A DNA stretch of 52,926 bases from an uncultured Porphyromonadaceae bacterium (GTDB lineage: Bacteria; Bacteroidota; Bacteroidia; Bacteroidales; Muribaculaceae). Each line of letters starts with the position of its first letter. The stretch's first letter is position 1. A program made the position numbers and the translations under genes. The notes below the pieces were generated by a model. The model was not told where the DNA came from. It saw nothing but the letters and a program-made list of their open reading frames with translations, and did not search any database. Shown piece by piece: positions 36,301 to 44,460 of this stretch. The stretch is taken from the NCBI GenBank assembly GCA_900541865.1, contig UQLO01000020.1:1-52926 (forward strand), in the 5' to 3' direction.

Positions 36301-36431
36301 CTCCCGCTGCGCCGGCGCCGACTCCTGCGCCTGCACCGACTCCCGCGCCTGCTCCGACTCCGGCCCCGGCCCCGGTGGTGCCGCAAATCCCACAAGGCTC
36401 GGAGGGCGACGACCCCCTTCTGGACGATTGA
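33378..36431 (+). CDS. PorW/SprE-like type IX secretion lipoprotein with TPR repeats
   Basis: The ATG at 33378 gives 1,017 residues; a GTG at 33354 would add eight. A signal sequence ends in the lipobox LGAC. The segment RRYQEFITRYNVHFNGDTHLRETL and the following long TPR superhelix match the PorW/SprE lipoproteins, which are required for type IX secretion and gliding in Bacteroidetes. TPR-like helices run through about residues 130-480 and 560-800, separated by an Arg/Glu-rich coiled segment. The C-terminus has an acidic stretch and a Pro-Ala-Thr repeat (nucleotides about 36300-36395). The identification rests on the N-terminal motif, size and TPR content. Confidence 0.78.
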   Translation: MNKAMARHTMLLAAAVLAAVLLGACSPNKNNAATRRYQEFITRYNVHFNGDTHLRETLAEMERAYEDDFSKRLYMHPVEAYADEGATRPSGNFDRSIEKAQKAIQIRSIKKKPKKKAGQGQNQAYKDWMRREEYNPFLHNSWLMLADGQYYNGDFLGAASTYFYISKHFWWLPKTVTEAKLMQALSYIALGWQFEAEMILTRIKPADLPTKQLRELYDFAYADFHLHADDYEAALPYLQRAARAASGAQKVRLNFLLGQVYARLDRNDEAYAAFGRAGASSSTSYRTKFNARIKQSEVFAGSDIEPEVKALRRMTRYDRNKEYLDQIYYAIGNLYLSRGDTAHAIENYVIANDKSTRNGVDKAINQITLGELYFAQRNYELAQPCYSEAVPQLPQSYPGFKAIKRRSDVLDELAVYSGNVNLQDSLLRLAAMTPEERDAVIARIIDDLKKREREEAENAAREEYLANQAAQGDQLGTGNTQSFVLNTDNSWYFYNTATRNAGKTEFQRRWGSRKLEDNWRRRNKATFSVDDFEEADANSDAADSEEGEAPADSTATPEDPTAAQRASDPHFPEYYLAQIPMTDEDKATSHEVIQEGLFNMGVILKDKLEDFPASRAEFDRLLRDYPDNIYRLDTYHNIYLMLMRAGRTAEAEEFRLRIVADFPDSKYGQAMTDPLYLEKLRGADERAEALYRQTYEAYMDNRNSDVHRAYQTMQSEMPLSRIMPKFMFLHALAYVTENRPEEFNAVLRDLLERYPDTDITPIATEWLRGMARGRQLHSPESNVRGMIWDMRLSNDSIPAAEGAATFELNPESNQLLVFTYPTDRVDTRLLLYEVARHNFRSFFVRDFDLETMNFGRLGLLVVHGFANMDELNHYRAVMAASPEFRLPADVRPVVISEADFQTLLTQGRSFEEYFRYREEQNYIDAQADILAPIQLQTLEEAEQEAAEAPELTVPEPEEEPAAQEEEPILSEPEAAPAAPAPTPAPAPTPAPAPTPAPAPVVPQIPQGSEGDDPLLDD
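36300..36395 (+). repeat. Pro-Ala-Thr coding repeat in the PorW-like C-terminus
   Basis: Five or so copies of a roughly 18-bp unit encode alternating APAPTP units just before the stop codon. Such stretches act as extended, flexible or wall-spanning linkers and vary in copy number by slippage. Confidence 0.8.
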
Positions 36432-36475
36432 CGCAAAAATTTGCGGATGAGTGGCCCGATGTCGCAGATTATTGT

Positions 36476-36483
36476 TAATTTTG
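36476..36483 (+). promoter_or_regulatory. -7 box of asd
   Basis: TAATTTTG at 36476-36483 is a perfect match, about 29 nt before the asd ATG. No good upstream box is seen at the standard distance. Confidence 0.5.
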
Positions 36484-36511
36484 CAAATTCAATCTCTATT
36501 ATTCCGCAAAG

Positions 36512-37525
36512 ATGAACGTAGCTATTGTTGGCGCCTCCGGCGCCGTTGGGCAGGAATTTATCAAAGTGCTGGCCGACACCGGCTTCCCCGTAGACCGCCT
36601 CAGCCTTTTTGGCAGCGCCCGCAGCGCCGGGCGCCGCTATCCCTGGCGCGGCGGCCTCTCCGAGCCCGTGCAGGAGCTGGGCGCCGATCCGGATGCCTTC
36701 CGCAATGTTGACTTCGCCTTTGTTAGCGCCGGAGCTTCCGTCAGCCGCCAGTACGCCGAGATGATAACGGCCCACGGCGCGTTGATGATCGACAACTCCA
36801 GTGCCTTCCGCATGGACTCCGATGTGCCTCTGGTGGTGCCGGAGGTCAACGGCGACGACGCTTTCCACACCCCGCGCCGAATAATCGCCAACCCCAACTG
36901 CACAACTATCCAGATGGTGGTGGCACTTAACCCGATCAACCGCCTGTCGCCCCTGCGACGCGTGCACGTGGCAACCTATCAGGCCGCCAGCGGTGCCGGC
37001 GCCGCCGCCATGGAGGAGCTCCGCAACCAGACGGCGCAGATTGTGGCCGGCGAGGAGCCTACAGTGAATAAATTCGCTGCCCAGCTGGCTTTCAACCTCA
37101 TTCCGCATATCGACGTCTTTGCCGACGACGATTATACCCGCGAGGAGCTGAAAATGTTCCACGAAACGCGCAAAATCATGCACTCGCCCGAGCTTGCCGT
37201 CAGCGCAACCTGCGTGCGCGTGCCGGTGATTCGCGCCCACAGCGAGGCCATATGGGCCACGGCGTCGTCGCCCCTCGACCCGGCCGAGGTCCGCGCAGCC
37301 TTCGAGAGCGCTCCCGGCATCGTACTTATGGACGGCCACACCGCAGCGGCTTATCCCATGCCCCTGGAGGTGAGCGGCACCGACCCCGTCTACGTGGGCC
37401 GCATACGCCGCGACCTCTCCGACCCCTGCACGGTGGCTTTCTGGGCCGTTGCCGATCAGATTCGCAAAGGCGCGGCCCTCAATGCCGTGCAGATTGCCGA
37501 ATATATCCTCTCCCACAAAGCCTGA
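36512..37525 (+). CDS. asd: Aspartate-semialdehyde dehydrogenase
   Basis: The 337-residue enzyme reduces aspartyl phosphate to aspartate semialdehyde with NADPH, on the way to lysine, diaminopimelate, threonine and methionine. The NADP loop is GASGAVG (residues 7-13), the catalytic Cys130 lies in IIANPNCTTIQ, and the phosphate-binding NSSAFRMD (95-102) and VPVIRAHSE (catalytic His, about 239) are intact. The length is normal. Confidence 0.96.
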   Translation: MNVAIVGASGAVGQEFIKVLADTGFPVDRLSLFGSARSAGRRYPWRGGLSEPVQELGADPDAFRNVDFAFVSAGASVSRQYAEMITAHGALMIDNSSAFRMDSDVPLVVPEVNGDDAFHTPRRIIANPNCTTIQMVVALNPINRLSPLRRVHVATYQAASGAGAAAMEELRNQTAQIVAGEEPTVNKFAAQLAFNLIPHIDVFADDDYTREELKMFHETRKIMHSPELAVSATCVRVPVIRAHSEAIWATASSPLDPAEVRAAFESAPGIVLMDGHTAAAYPMPLEVSGTDPVYVGRIRRDLSDPCTVAFWAVADQIRKGAALNAVQIAEYILSHKA

Positions 37526-37559
37526 CGGCGCCCTCACCGCAAAAAGCACAAACTGAAGC

Positions 37560-39665
37560 ATGCCTCCTCCCCTGGTCACACAACCGGTGCAAATCTTCCT
37601 GATTGTTCTGACAATCATCCTGTTTGCGCCGCTGCTGCTCAACCGGCTCAAGATTCCGCACATCATCGGAATGATTGTGGCCGGCGTGATCATCGGCCCT
37701 TACGGCTTCAACATACTTGCCAACGACACCAGCTTCGCCGTCTTCGGTCAGGTCGGCCTGCTCTACCTTATGTTCCTGGCGGGCTTGGAAATAGACATGT
37801 TCCACCTGCGTCTGAACCTTCGGCGCGGCCTCTTCTTCGGCGTGCTCACCCTGGTGGTGCCCCTTGTGGCGGGAGTGTTTACCAGCGTCTATCTCCTTGA
37901 TCTGGACTGGACTACCTCGCTGCTGTTAGGCTCGATGTACGCCTCGCATACCCTGCTTTCCTACCCCGTGGCCGCACGTATGGGCCTGACGCGTGCTCCG
38001 GCGGTGCTCATCGCAATCGTGGGCACCATCATCGCCGTAGTGGGCGCCCTGCTTGTGCTGGCCGCTGCCGTCGACGTTGCCCGCGAGGGCGAGCTGCAGC
38101 CCGGGCGCATGGTCCTTCTGGGCCTTCGCATGACCGTGTGGGTCGCCCTGCTGCTGTATGCCTACCCTCGCATAACGCGCTTCTTCTTCAAGCGCTACTC
38201 CGACAAGGTCATACAGTACGTCTTCGTTCTCGCCATGGTCTTTCTGGCCTCGGTGAGCGCTCAGTTGGCGGGTTTGGAGCCGGTGCTGGGCGCCTTCTTC
38301 GCCGGGCTTTTGCTCAACCGCTATATACCTGTAGCCTCGCCGCTTATGAGCTCCATAGAGTTTGTGGGCAACGCCATCTTCATACCCTACTTCCTCATCG
38401 GAGTGGGCATGATGATCAATATCCGCGTGCTGGCCAACGGCGACACCATCGCCGTGAGCGCCATCATGCTCACCGTGGCCCTGACCTCGAAGTGGCTGCC
38501 GGCTTGGATAGCGCAGAAAGCCTCCGGCCTCGACGCCAACAGCCGCAACGTGATGTTCGGTCTGACGGCGGCACATACGGCAGTGGCCTTGGCTGTTGTC
38601 AACGTTGGCTACCACCTGGGGATGTTCGACGAGGTTGTACTCAACAGCACCATCGTGGTCATCATGATTACCTGCGCGCTGGCCCCCATCATCACCGCCG
38701 GGGCCGCCGCCCGCCTCAAGGTGAAGATTATGGAGTCGGAGGGCGACGACGTGATCCGCGGCACGCGGGTCAACAACACCCTCATCCCCGTCGCCAACCC
38801 GCTTACGGCGCCGGCGCTGATGGAGATGGCGCTGCTGATGCGCAACAACCGCGGCAAGCACAATTTCTACGCCCTCCACGTCCGCAACGACAACACCGGG
38901 GCCGCAAAAGCCATATCGCGCAACTCGCTGGACGCCGCCCAGAAGGCGGCGGCCGCCGCCGATGTGCTCGTAACGCCGCTCGACCGCTACGACCTCAACA
39001 CCGTCACGGGCGTGCTCAACGCCATCGAGGAGCGCGACGTCACCGAAGTGCTGCTGGGTATGCACCGGCGCGCCACAGTCATCGACAGTTTCTTCGGCAA
39101 CAAAATCGAGCAGCTGCTCAAGGCCACCAACAAGATGCTCATCATCACCCGGTGCTACATACCGGCGGCAACGCTGACCCGCATAGTGGTTTGGGTTCCC
39201 GAGTCGGCGCAGTACGAAACGGGCTTCAGCCGCTGGGTGCGCGCCGTCTGCCGCCTTACGCGCCAGGTAGGCTGCCGAATCATCTTCCACTGCACCGCCG
39301 ACGTGCAGCCCCTCATCCGCGGCGTGCTCTACGCCGAGAACTTCGGCATACGCTGCGAGTTTGCCACCGTGGAGGGTTTCGACGACTTCATCCTGCTGGC
39401 CAACAAGATAATGGACGACGACCTGCTCGTGGTGGTCGGCGCGCGGCCCCAGTCAGTGTCGTACCGCGTGGAGATGACCGACCTGCCGGTATTCCTGCAG
39501 CGCCACTTCTCGCGCAACAACCTGATGGTCATCTACCCCGAGCAGTTCGGCGAGCACACCGCGCTAATGTCGTTCACCGACCCGCTGGCCTCCGACGTCA
39601 CCGCCACCCCGAGCCCGCTGCTGCAGCGCATCAAGCGCCTGCTGCGCAAATACTCGGGGGCATAA
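37560..39665 (+). CDS. CPA2-type cation:proton antiporter with a cytoplasmic USP-like domain
   Basis: The 701-residue protein has about 12 membrane helices in residues 10-400 of the Na+/H+ exchanger (KefB/NapA) fold. RLKIPHIIGMIVAGVIIGPYG (split as RLKIPHIIGM then IVAGVIIGPYG) and LEPVLGAFFAGLLLNRYIP are typical. The C-terminal 280 residues form a soluble region with a universal-stress-protein-like layout and no obvious TrkA-N nucleotide motif. The likely role is Na+ or K+ efflux against protons. It follows asd after 34 nt and may be co-transcribed with it. Confidence 0.88.
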   Translation: MPPPLVTQPVQIFLIVLTIILFAPLLLNRLKIPHIIGMIVAGVIIGPYGFNILANDTSFAVFGQVGLLYLMFLAGLEIDMFHLRLNLRRGLFFGVLTLVVPLVAGVFTSVYLLDLDWTTSLLLGSMYASHTLLSYPVAARMGLTRAPAVLIAIVGTIIAVVGALLVLAAAVDVAREGELQPGRMVLLGLRMTVWVALLLYAYPRITRFFFKRYSDKVIQYVFVLAMVFLASVSAQLAGLEPVLGAFFAGLLLNRYIPVASPLMSSIEFVGNAIFIPYFLIGVGMMINIRVLANGDTIAVSAIMLTVALTSKWLPAWIAQKASGLDANSRNVMFGLTAAHTAVALAVVNVGYHLGMFDEVVLNSTIVVIMITCALAPIITAGAAARLKVKIMESEGDDVIRGTRVNNTLIPVANPLTAPALMEMALLMRNNRGKHNFYALHVRNDNTGAAKAISRNSLDAAQKAAAAADVLVTPLDRYDLNTVTGVLNAIEERDVTEVLLGMHRRATVIDSFFGNKIEQLLKATNKMLIITRCYIPAATLTRIVVWVPESAQYETGFSRWVRAVCRLTRQVGCRIIFHCTADVQPLIRGVLYAENFGIRCEFATVEGFDDFILLANKIMDDDLLVVVGARPQSVSYRVEMTDLPVFLQRHFSRNNLMVIYPEQFGEHTALMSFTDPLASDVTATPSPLLQRIKRLLRKYSGA

Positions 39666-39686
39666 AACTCTCGGGGGCATAAAACT
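39653..39686 (+). repeat. 17-bp tandem duplication over the antiporter stop codon
   Basis: CTCGGGGGCATAAAACT is repeated directly (39653-39669 and 39670-39686). The first copy contains the stop codon, so the second copy is downstream non-coding sequence. It looks like a recent slippage or short duplication event. Confidence 0.75.
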
Positions 39687-39721
39687 AATGTGGCAACGCC
39701 GTCACGGTGTCGCCACATTAG
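39685..39721 (+). terminator. Hairpin terminator behind the antiporter
   Basis: CTAATGTGGC (39685-39694) pairs with GCCACATTAG (39712-39721), and the inner bases extend the stem apart from one mismatch and a G-U pair. The loop is TCA. ATAATAAA follows; there is no long T tract. It separates asd/antiporter from the DPP-IV operon. Confidence 0.65.
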
Positions 39722-39976
39722 ATAATAAACCAATCATTATCACATTTCTTGCAATGGAAAAAGTAATTTTGCTATGTACTATTACAACGCCGGCCCGTTG
39801 AAATGGTTCAGGCAAAACCAACTTTTTTTGAAAAAATCCGCCCCTACTCAGCTATCACCCACTCCTACAGCGCTTTATATTTGCAATTATTTTTCAAAAA
39901 GTTCAAAGGATTCCGAGCGGTCGGGGTTCTATGAAATCTCCGGGTAGGCAAAGTGCGCGGATTGGGGAAAAATGCT

Positions 39977-39984
39977 TATCTTTG
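39977..39984 (+). promoter_or_regulatory. -7 box of the DPP-IV operon
   Basis: TATCTTTG at 39977-39984 is a perfect match, 25 nt before the ATG at 40009. It decides the start of the DPP-IV gene, because the upstream ATG at 39931 precedes this promoter. Confidence 0.65.
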
Positions 39985-40008
39985 CATCACCAACCTAACC
40001 AATCGCAC

Positions 40009-42204
40009 ATGAACCTACGCAATATATCGGCCGCCGCTGCTGTTCTGGTCCTGGGGACTCTGGGAGCCGGCGCCGCCCTGCCTATGCGCAGTCAGGCCGT
40101 GGCAGGCATTGCCCCATATGTTTATCCGGCCAACAGCGCCGCCAAGGCCGACGTAACCTTTATGCCGGACGGGCAGAGCTACGTTGAGCGCAGCGCCGAC
40201 GGGCGCCGGCTGGTGGTGCGGAAGATTACCGACGGCAGCGAGCTGTCGACTCTCTTCGACATCACCAATACTCGCCAGACTACCCTTCCGGACTTCGAAG
40301 GCTTTATACTCAGCCCCGACGCCAGCCAGATTCTGCTCTGGCGCATGGCGGAGCCGGTCTACCGCCGCTCCTTCGAGGCCGAATACTATGTCTACGAGGT
40401 GCGTTCGCGCCTGCTGCGGCCGCTGTCGACACAGTTCGCCCGTCAGCGCGACCCGCTTTTCTCGCCCAACTCGCGCATGGTGGCCTTCGTGGCCGAAGGC
40501 AATATATACTGCGCCAAGCTCGACTATCAGACTGAGGTGGCCGTGACCGAAGGCGGCACGCCCGACGGCACTATTTTCGGCGCCACCGATTGGACCTACG
40601 AGGAGGAGTTCGGCGTCACCTCGGCCATGACCTGGGCGCCGGACAATCTCAACCTTTGCTATCTGAGCTTCGACCAAAGCGAAGTGCCGATGTACTCTCT
40701 GCCGGTCTACCGCGGCACGTGCGACCCCCGCGAGGAATACAGCCTCTATCCGGGCACGCTCGAATACCGCTATCCCGTGGCCGGCGAGCCCAACTCGACA
40801 GTGCGTCTGCACAGCTACGACGTCGAAACCCGCAAAACCAAGCACATCGAGCTGCCCGGCAATCCGCACTATATCCCGCGCGTGGAGTATGGTCCGGACC
40901 CCGACCATCTTATGGCCGCCACCCTCAACCGCGACCAGAACCACTACGAGATATTCTCGGTCAATCCGCGAAGCACCGTAAGCCGCTCGGTCTATACGCA
41001 GGATTCGCCGGCTTGGATCGAACCTATTGCATATGAGTCGCTTTGGCTTGGCGAAAACGGCTTCGCCGTTGCCTCCGACGCCGACGGCTACACCCGGTTC
41101 ACCCTCTACACCTATGCCGGCGCGCCGCAGGCCACACTGACCCCGGCGGGACAGGACGCCACCGACTTCTACGGCATCTCCTCCAACGGCACCGCGTACT
41201 GGCAGGCGGCGGCTCCGACGCCTCTGGACCGCACCGTCTACGCCCGCGATGCCCGCGGACGCATCAGCGCCGTCAGCGCCGAGAGCGGCTTCGCTTCGGC
41301 CGCCTTCTCGCCGGATATGGCCACTATGGTGCTCACCGCCAGCGACCCGGCGACACCGCCTGTGGTTTCGCTCTGCAAGGCCAACGGCAATAGCCTGCGC
41401 GTGCTTCAGGACAACTCCGCGCTGGCCGCCCACGCCGCGCCCCTGAAGGCCACCAAGGAATTTTTCAGTTTCAACGCCGGGGGCCGCGAGCTGAACGGAT
41501 ATATAGTCAAGCCGACCAATTTCGACGCTTCGCGGCGCTACCCTGTTGTCATGACGCAGTACAGCGGCCCGGGCAGCCAGAGCGTGCTGCGCAAGTGGAG
41601 CCTGGACTGGGAGGACTATTTTGCGGCGCAAGGATTCATCGTGATGTGCGTCGACGGCCGTGGCACCGGCGGCCGTGGCACCGAGTTCCGCACGTGCGTC
41701 TACCGCAACCTTGGCACTTATGAGACCGAGGACCAGCTTGCCGCGGCGCGCTACGCCGCTACGCTGCCCTACGTCGACGGCTCGCGCATCGGCATCTGCG
41801 GCTGGAGCTACGGCGGCTATGAGACCCTGATGGCGGCCAGCGCCGAGAATGCGCCCTACGCCGCCGCCGTGGCCATCGCCCCGGTGACCGACTGGCGCTT
41901 CTACGACACTGTCTACACCGAGCGCTACATGCTCACTCCGCAGCAGAACGAAGGCGGCTACAACACCTCGTCGGCGCTTCGCCGGGCAACCTCCCTGGCC
42001 TGCCCGCTGTTGGTAATGTACGGCACCCTCGACGACAATGTCCACCCGGCCAACACCCTGCAGTACGTTTCGGCCCTGCAGAGCGCCGGCATTCTGGCGG
42101 ATATGTTCGTGTTTCCCAACATGAACCATTCCATCAACGGCTGCAACGCCCGCTCGGTTGTCTACGGCCGAATGTTCGAGTATTTCAATTCCAAATTGCG
42201 CTGA
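40009..42204 (+). CDS. S9 family dipeptidyl-peptidase IV
   Basis: The 731-residue exopeptidase begins with a hydrophobic signal (about residues 5-25). The beta-propeller includes the double-Glu motif DWTYEEEF, which anchors the substrate N-terminus in DPP-IV. The alpha/beta-hydrolase domain has Ser600 in GWSYGGYET, Asp676 in GTLDDNVHP and His707 in MNHSING, with spacing close to the human enzyme (630, 708, 740). It removes X-Pro or X-Ala dipeptides in the periplasm. The next gene starts 4 nt after its stop, suggesting an operon. Confidence 0.93.
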   Translation: MNLRNISAAAAVLVLGTLGAGAALPMRSQAVAGIAPYVYPANSAAKADVTFMPDGQSYVERSADGRRLVVRKITDGSELSTLFDITNTRQTTLPDFEGFILSPDASQILLWRMAEPVYRRSFEAEYYVYEVRSRLLRPLSTQFARQRDPLFSPNSRMVAFVAEGNIYCAKLDYQTEVAVTEGGTPDGTIFGATDWTYEEEFGVTSAMTWAPDNLNLCYLSFDQSEVPMYSLPVYRGTCDPREEYSLYPGTLEYRYPVAGEPNSTVRLHSYDVETRKTKHIELPGNPHYIPRVEYGPDPDHLMAATLNRDQNHYEIFSVNPRSTVSRSVYTQDSPAWIEPIAYESLWLGENGFAVASDADGYTRFTLYTYAGAPQATLTPAGQDATDFYGISSNGTAYWQAAAPTPLDRTVYARDARGRISAVSAESGFASAAFSPDMATMVLTASDPATPPVVSLCKANGNSLRVLQDNSALAAHAAPLKATKEFFSFNAGGRELNGYIVKPTNFDASRRYPVVMTQYSGPGSQSVLRKWSLDWEDYFAAQGFIVMCVDGRGTGGRGTEFRTCVYRNLGTYETEDQLAAARYAATLPYVDGSRIGICGWSYGGYETLMAASAENAPYAAAVAIAPVTDWRFYDTVYTERYMLTPQQNEGGYNTSSALRRATSLACPLLVMYGTLDDNVHPANTLQYVSALQSAGILADMFVFPNMNHSINGCNARSVVYGRMFEYFNSKLR

Positions 42205-42208
42205 CACC

Positions 42209-43540
42209 ATGCAATACCATCAAAGACCCCGCAGCGAGACGGCCGTAAGGACCATCTTCGCCACCATGTGGCGCAACTGGGCGCTTGCCGCCGGCGCGAT
42301 TATCCTGCCTATACTATGCGCGCTGGTGCTTCGTCGAATGTGGATACCCTTTGTGTGCTTTGCCGAGATATATGCCCTGACCCTGTTGGGTCGCTCACGC
42401 CTCTTTGAGGGCATTGGCCGGTGCACGCTGACCCTCCGGGTTGCCGTGCGCATTCTGGCGGTGGCCGCCGTGGTCATGCTGGGCATCAACATACTTTGCA
42501 CCGACTTTCTCATTCCCAAGGTCATCCATCTGCATCTTTACAATCAGGAGATACCCTTCATCACCTCCCTGGTGATATTCCCCTCGGCGGTGGTGGTATG
42601 CGCCGTAACCCTGCTGACGGGCACCATCGACAGCCGTTGCCGCTCGTGCCGGCGCCTCAACAACTTCTACGCCGGCGACAGCATTATCGGCACGGTCTAT
42701 TTCCGCGAAGCCAAATACCAGGTTTCCATGCTCCTTCTGGTTAGTCTGCTTTTGGGAGCGGTGGAGTATTGGTACTACTTTGCGCGCTACATAAACTCCG
42801 ACATCAACGCTCCGGACCGCTTCTTCTTCATCTACATGCCCGGGGTGGTCTACGCAGTTTCGCTCGTGGTGATGATAGCCCGCTACGCCAATATGTATAC
42901 CCTCTATATGGCTGTGGACGAAGCTCGTCCTGAGCGCGCCAACACAACGCGAGTGCGTTTTCTGGTGTTCTGCGAGAACGACCTGCTCCTCCACATGGGC
43001 GAAAACGGCCTTTGGGACACTCCGGTGGAAACCATTGTCGGCCACCGCCGCGGCATGGGCGACGAAGAGGCGCGCTTCCTCTTCACCGAGCTTACTTCGC
43101 TTACCGACTTCAACCTGCGCTACTGCTATACCAGCGACGACATCGCCGCCGGCGCCAACACTATTCATTTCGCCGTCTTCGTAGGCGCCGAGGGTAGTGT
43201 CCGGGTGGGCAGCAAGGAAGACCGTTGGTTCAACCCCTATATGCTCGACTGCGGGCTCCAAAGCGGCACCATAGCGGGCACGCTGGCCAACGAGCTGTTC
43301 AGAATCCACACCATCACCATGGCTTGGAAGACCTACGACCGCCATGGGCGCCGCCTCTATCCGGTGAAGCACTATCGGCCCACCTTCCGCTTCTCCGATA
43401 TGCCCGACTGGGATGTGGACTATGACGATACGAGCTGGTTCTCAGTGGCATACAACAACGAAGACCGCAGCTTCTTCCGGCTTCGCGCCCTGTGGAACCG
43501 CGTCACCGGCATTCTCGACCGTAGCACCCGGCCTCAATGA
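42209..43540 (+). CDS. Conserved-looking polytopic membrane protein of unknown function
   Basis: The 443-residue protein starts at 42209, 4 nt after the DPP-IV stop. About six membrane helices are predicted by eye at residues 23-42, 45-61, 76-98, 116-137, 171-192 and 207-226. A CxxC pair (Cys144 and Cys147 in DSRCRSCRRL) lies in the loop after the fourth. The C-terminal 210 residues are soluble, rich in Arg, Asp and aromatic residues, and start near RVRFLVFCENDLLL. I recognise no named family. The miaA ATG lies inside its stop codon region (4-nt overlap), so these genes are translated in sequence. Confidence 0.8.
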   Translation: MQYHQRPRSETAVRTIFATMWRNWALAAGAIILPILCALVLRRMWIPFVCFAEIYALTLLGRSRLFEGIGRCTLTLRVAVRILAVAAVVMLGINILCTDFLIPKVIHLHLYNQEIPFITSLVIFPSAVVVCAVTLLTGTIDSRCRSCRRLNNFYAGDSIIGTVYFREAKYQVSMLLLVSLLLGAVEYWYYFARYINSDINAPDRFFFIYMPGVVYAVSLVVMIARYANMYTLYMAVDEARPERANTTRVRFLVFCENDLLLHMGENGLWDTPVETIVGHRRGMGDEEARFLFTELTSLTDFNLRYCYTSDDIAAGANTIHFAVFVGAEGSVRVGSKEDRWFNPYMLDCGLQSGTIAGTLANELFRIHTITMAWKTYDRHGRRLYPVKHYRPTFRFSDMPDWDVDYDDTSWFSVAYNNEDRSFFRLRALWNRVTGILDRSTRPQ

Positions 43541-44460
43541 AGTCGGCTCCGCTGATAGCCATCGTCGGCCCGACGGCCTCCGGCAAGACGGCGCGCGGGG
43601 TGGACCTTGCAAGGCGCATCGGGGGCGAAATAGTCAGCGCCGACAGCCGTCAGGTCTACCGCGGCATGGACGTGGGCACCGGCAAGGACCTTGCCGACTA
43701 CGGCACCGACGTGCCATACCATCTCATCGACGTGGCTCCGGCCGGCTACCGCTACAATCTCTTTGAATACCTGCGCGATGCCCGCGCCGCTATCGACGAC
43801 ATCCGCGGCCGCGGCCGTGTGCCCGTAGTGGTCGGAGGCACGGGTATGTACGTCGAAAGCCTCCTCAAGGGCATCGAGATGCCCGAGGTGCCCCGCAACG
43901 AAGATCTGCGCCGTCGTCTGGCTTCGAAGACGCTCGAAGAGCTCACCGCCATGCTTGCGGCCATACGCCCGCTCCACAACACAACCGACACCGACACTCC
44001 GGCACGGGCGATGCGGGCTCTGGAGATTGAGGATTACTACGCCCGCAACCCCGAAGAAGCTCGCAAGGCCCGCCGGGGCTGCCCCTTGGACGCGCTGATA
44101 GTGGGTGTCGACGTGCCGCGCGACGACCGTCGGCGGCTCATCACGGCGCGCATGCGACGCCGCTTCGACAGCGAGGATATGCTCGGCGAGGTCAGGCAGC
44201 TCGTGGCCGACGGCGTCGACCCCGAAAATCTAATTTACTATGGTCTGGAGTACAAATACCTAACCCTACACCTTCTCGGGCGCATCAGCCGGCAGGAGAT
44301 GGAGCAGGGCCTGGAAACGGCCATACATCAGTTCGCCAAACGTCAGATGACGTGGTTCCGGGGTATGGAGCGACGTGGATTCACCATCCGGTGGCTGCCC
44401 TACGACCTGGCGCCGGCCGAATTTACCGACCGTGTGGTCGAGCTTTGGAAGGCGTTATGA
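43537..44460 (+). CDS. miaA: tRNA dimethylallyltransferase
   Basis: The 307-residue enzyme adds the dimethylallyl group to A37 of tRNAs reading codons that start with U. The P-loop is GPTASGKT at 11-18. SADSRQVYRGMDVGTGK (about 34-50) is the family signature, and VVGGTGMYVESLLKG and FAKRQMTWFRGM follow. The overlaps on both sides are ATGA (4 nt). Like some other Bacteroidales MiaA it ends shortly after the FAKRQ region. Confidence 0.95.
   Translation: MKSAPLIAIVGPTASGKTARGVDLARRIGGEIVSADSRQVYRGMDVGTGKDLADYGTDVPYHLIDVAPAGYRYNLFEYLRDARAAIDDIRGRGRVPVVVGGTGMYVESLLKGIEMPEVPRNEDLRRRLASKTLEELTAMLAAIRPLHNTTDTDTPARAMRALEIEDYYARNPEEARKARRGCPLDALIVGVDVPRDDRRRLITARMRRRFDSEDMLGEVRQLVADGVDPENLIYYGLEYKYLTLHLLGRISRQEMEQGLETAIHQFAKRQMTWFRGMERRGFTIRWLPYDLAPAEFTDRVVELWKAL

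Larger units (their letters stand above)
39666..40008. other. 343-bp intergenic region before the DPP-IV gene
   Basis: Holds the second copy of the 17-bp repeat, the terminator hairpin at 39685-39721, an AT-rich stretch without recognised features (about 39722-39950), and the promoter box at 39977-39984. The open frame starting at 39931 lies across the promoter and is not believed to be translated. Confidence 0.6.

Noticed and set aside
39931..40008. An upstream ATG extending DPP-IV by 26 residues
   Set aside because: The -7 promoter box lies between this ATG and the one at 40009, and the extension has no signal peptide character.
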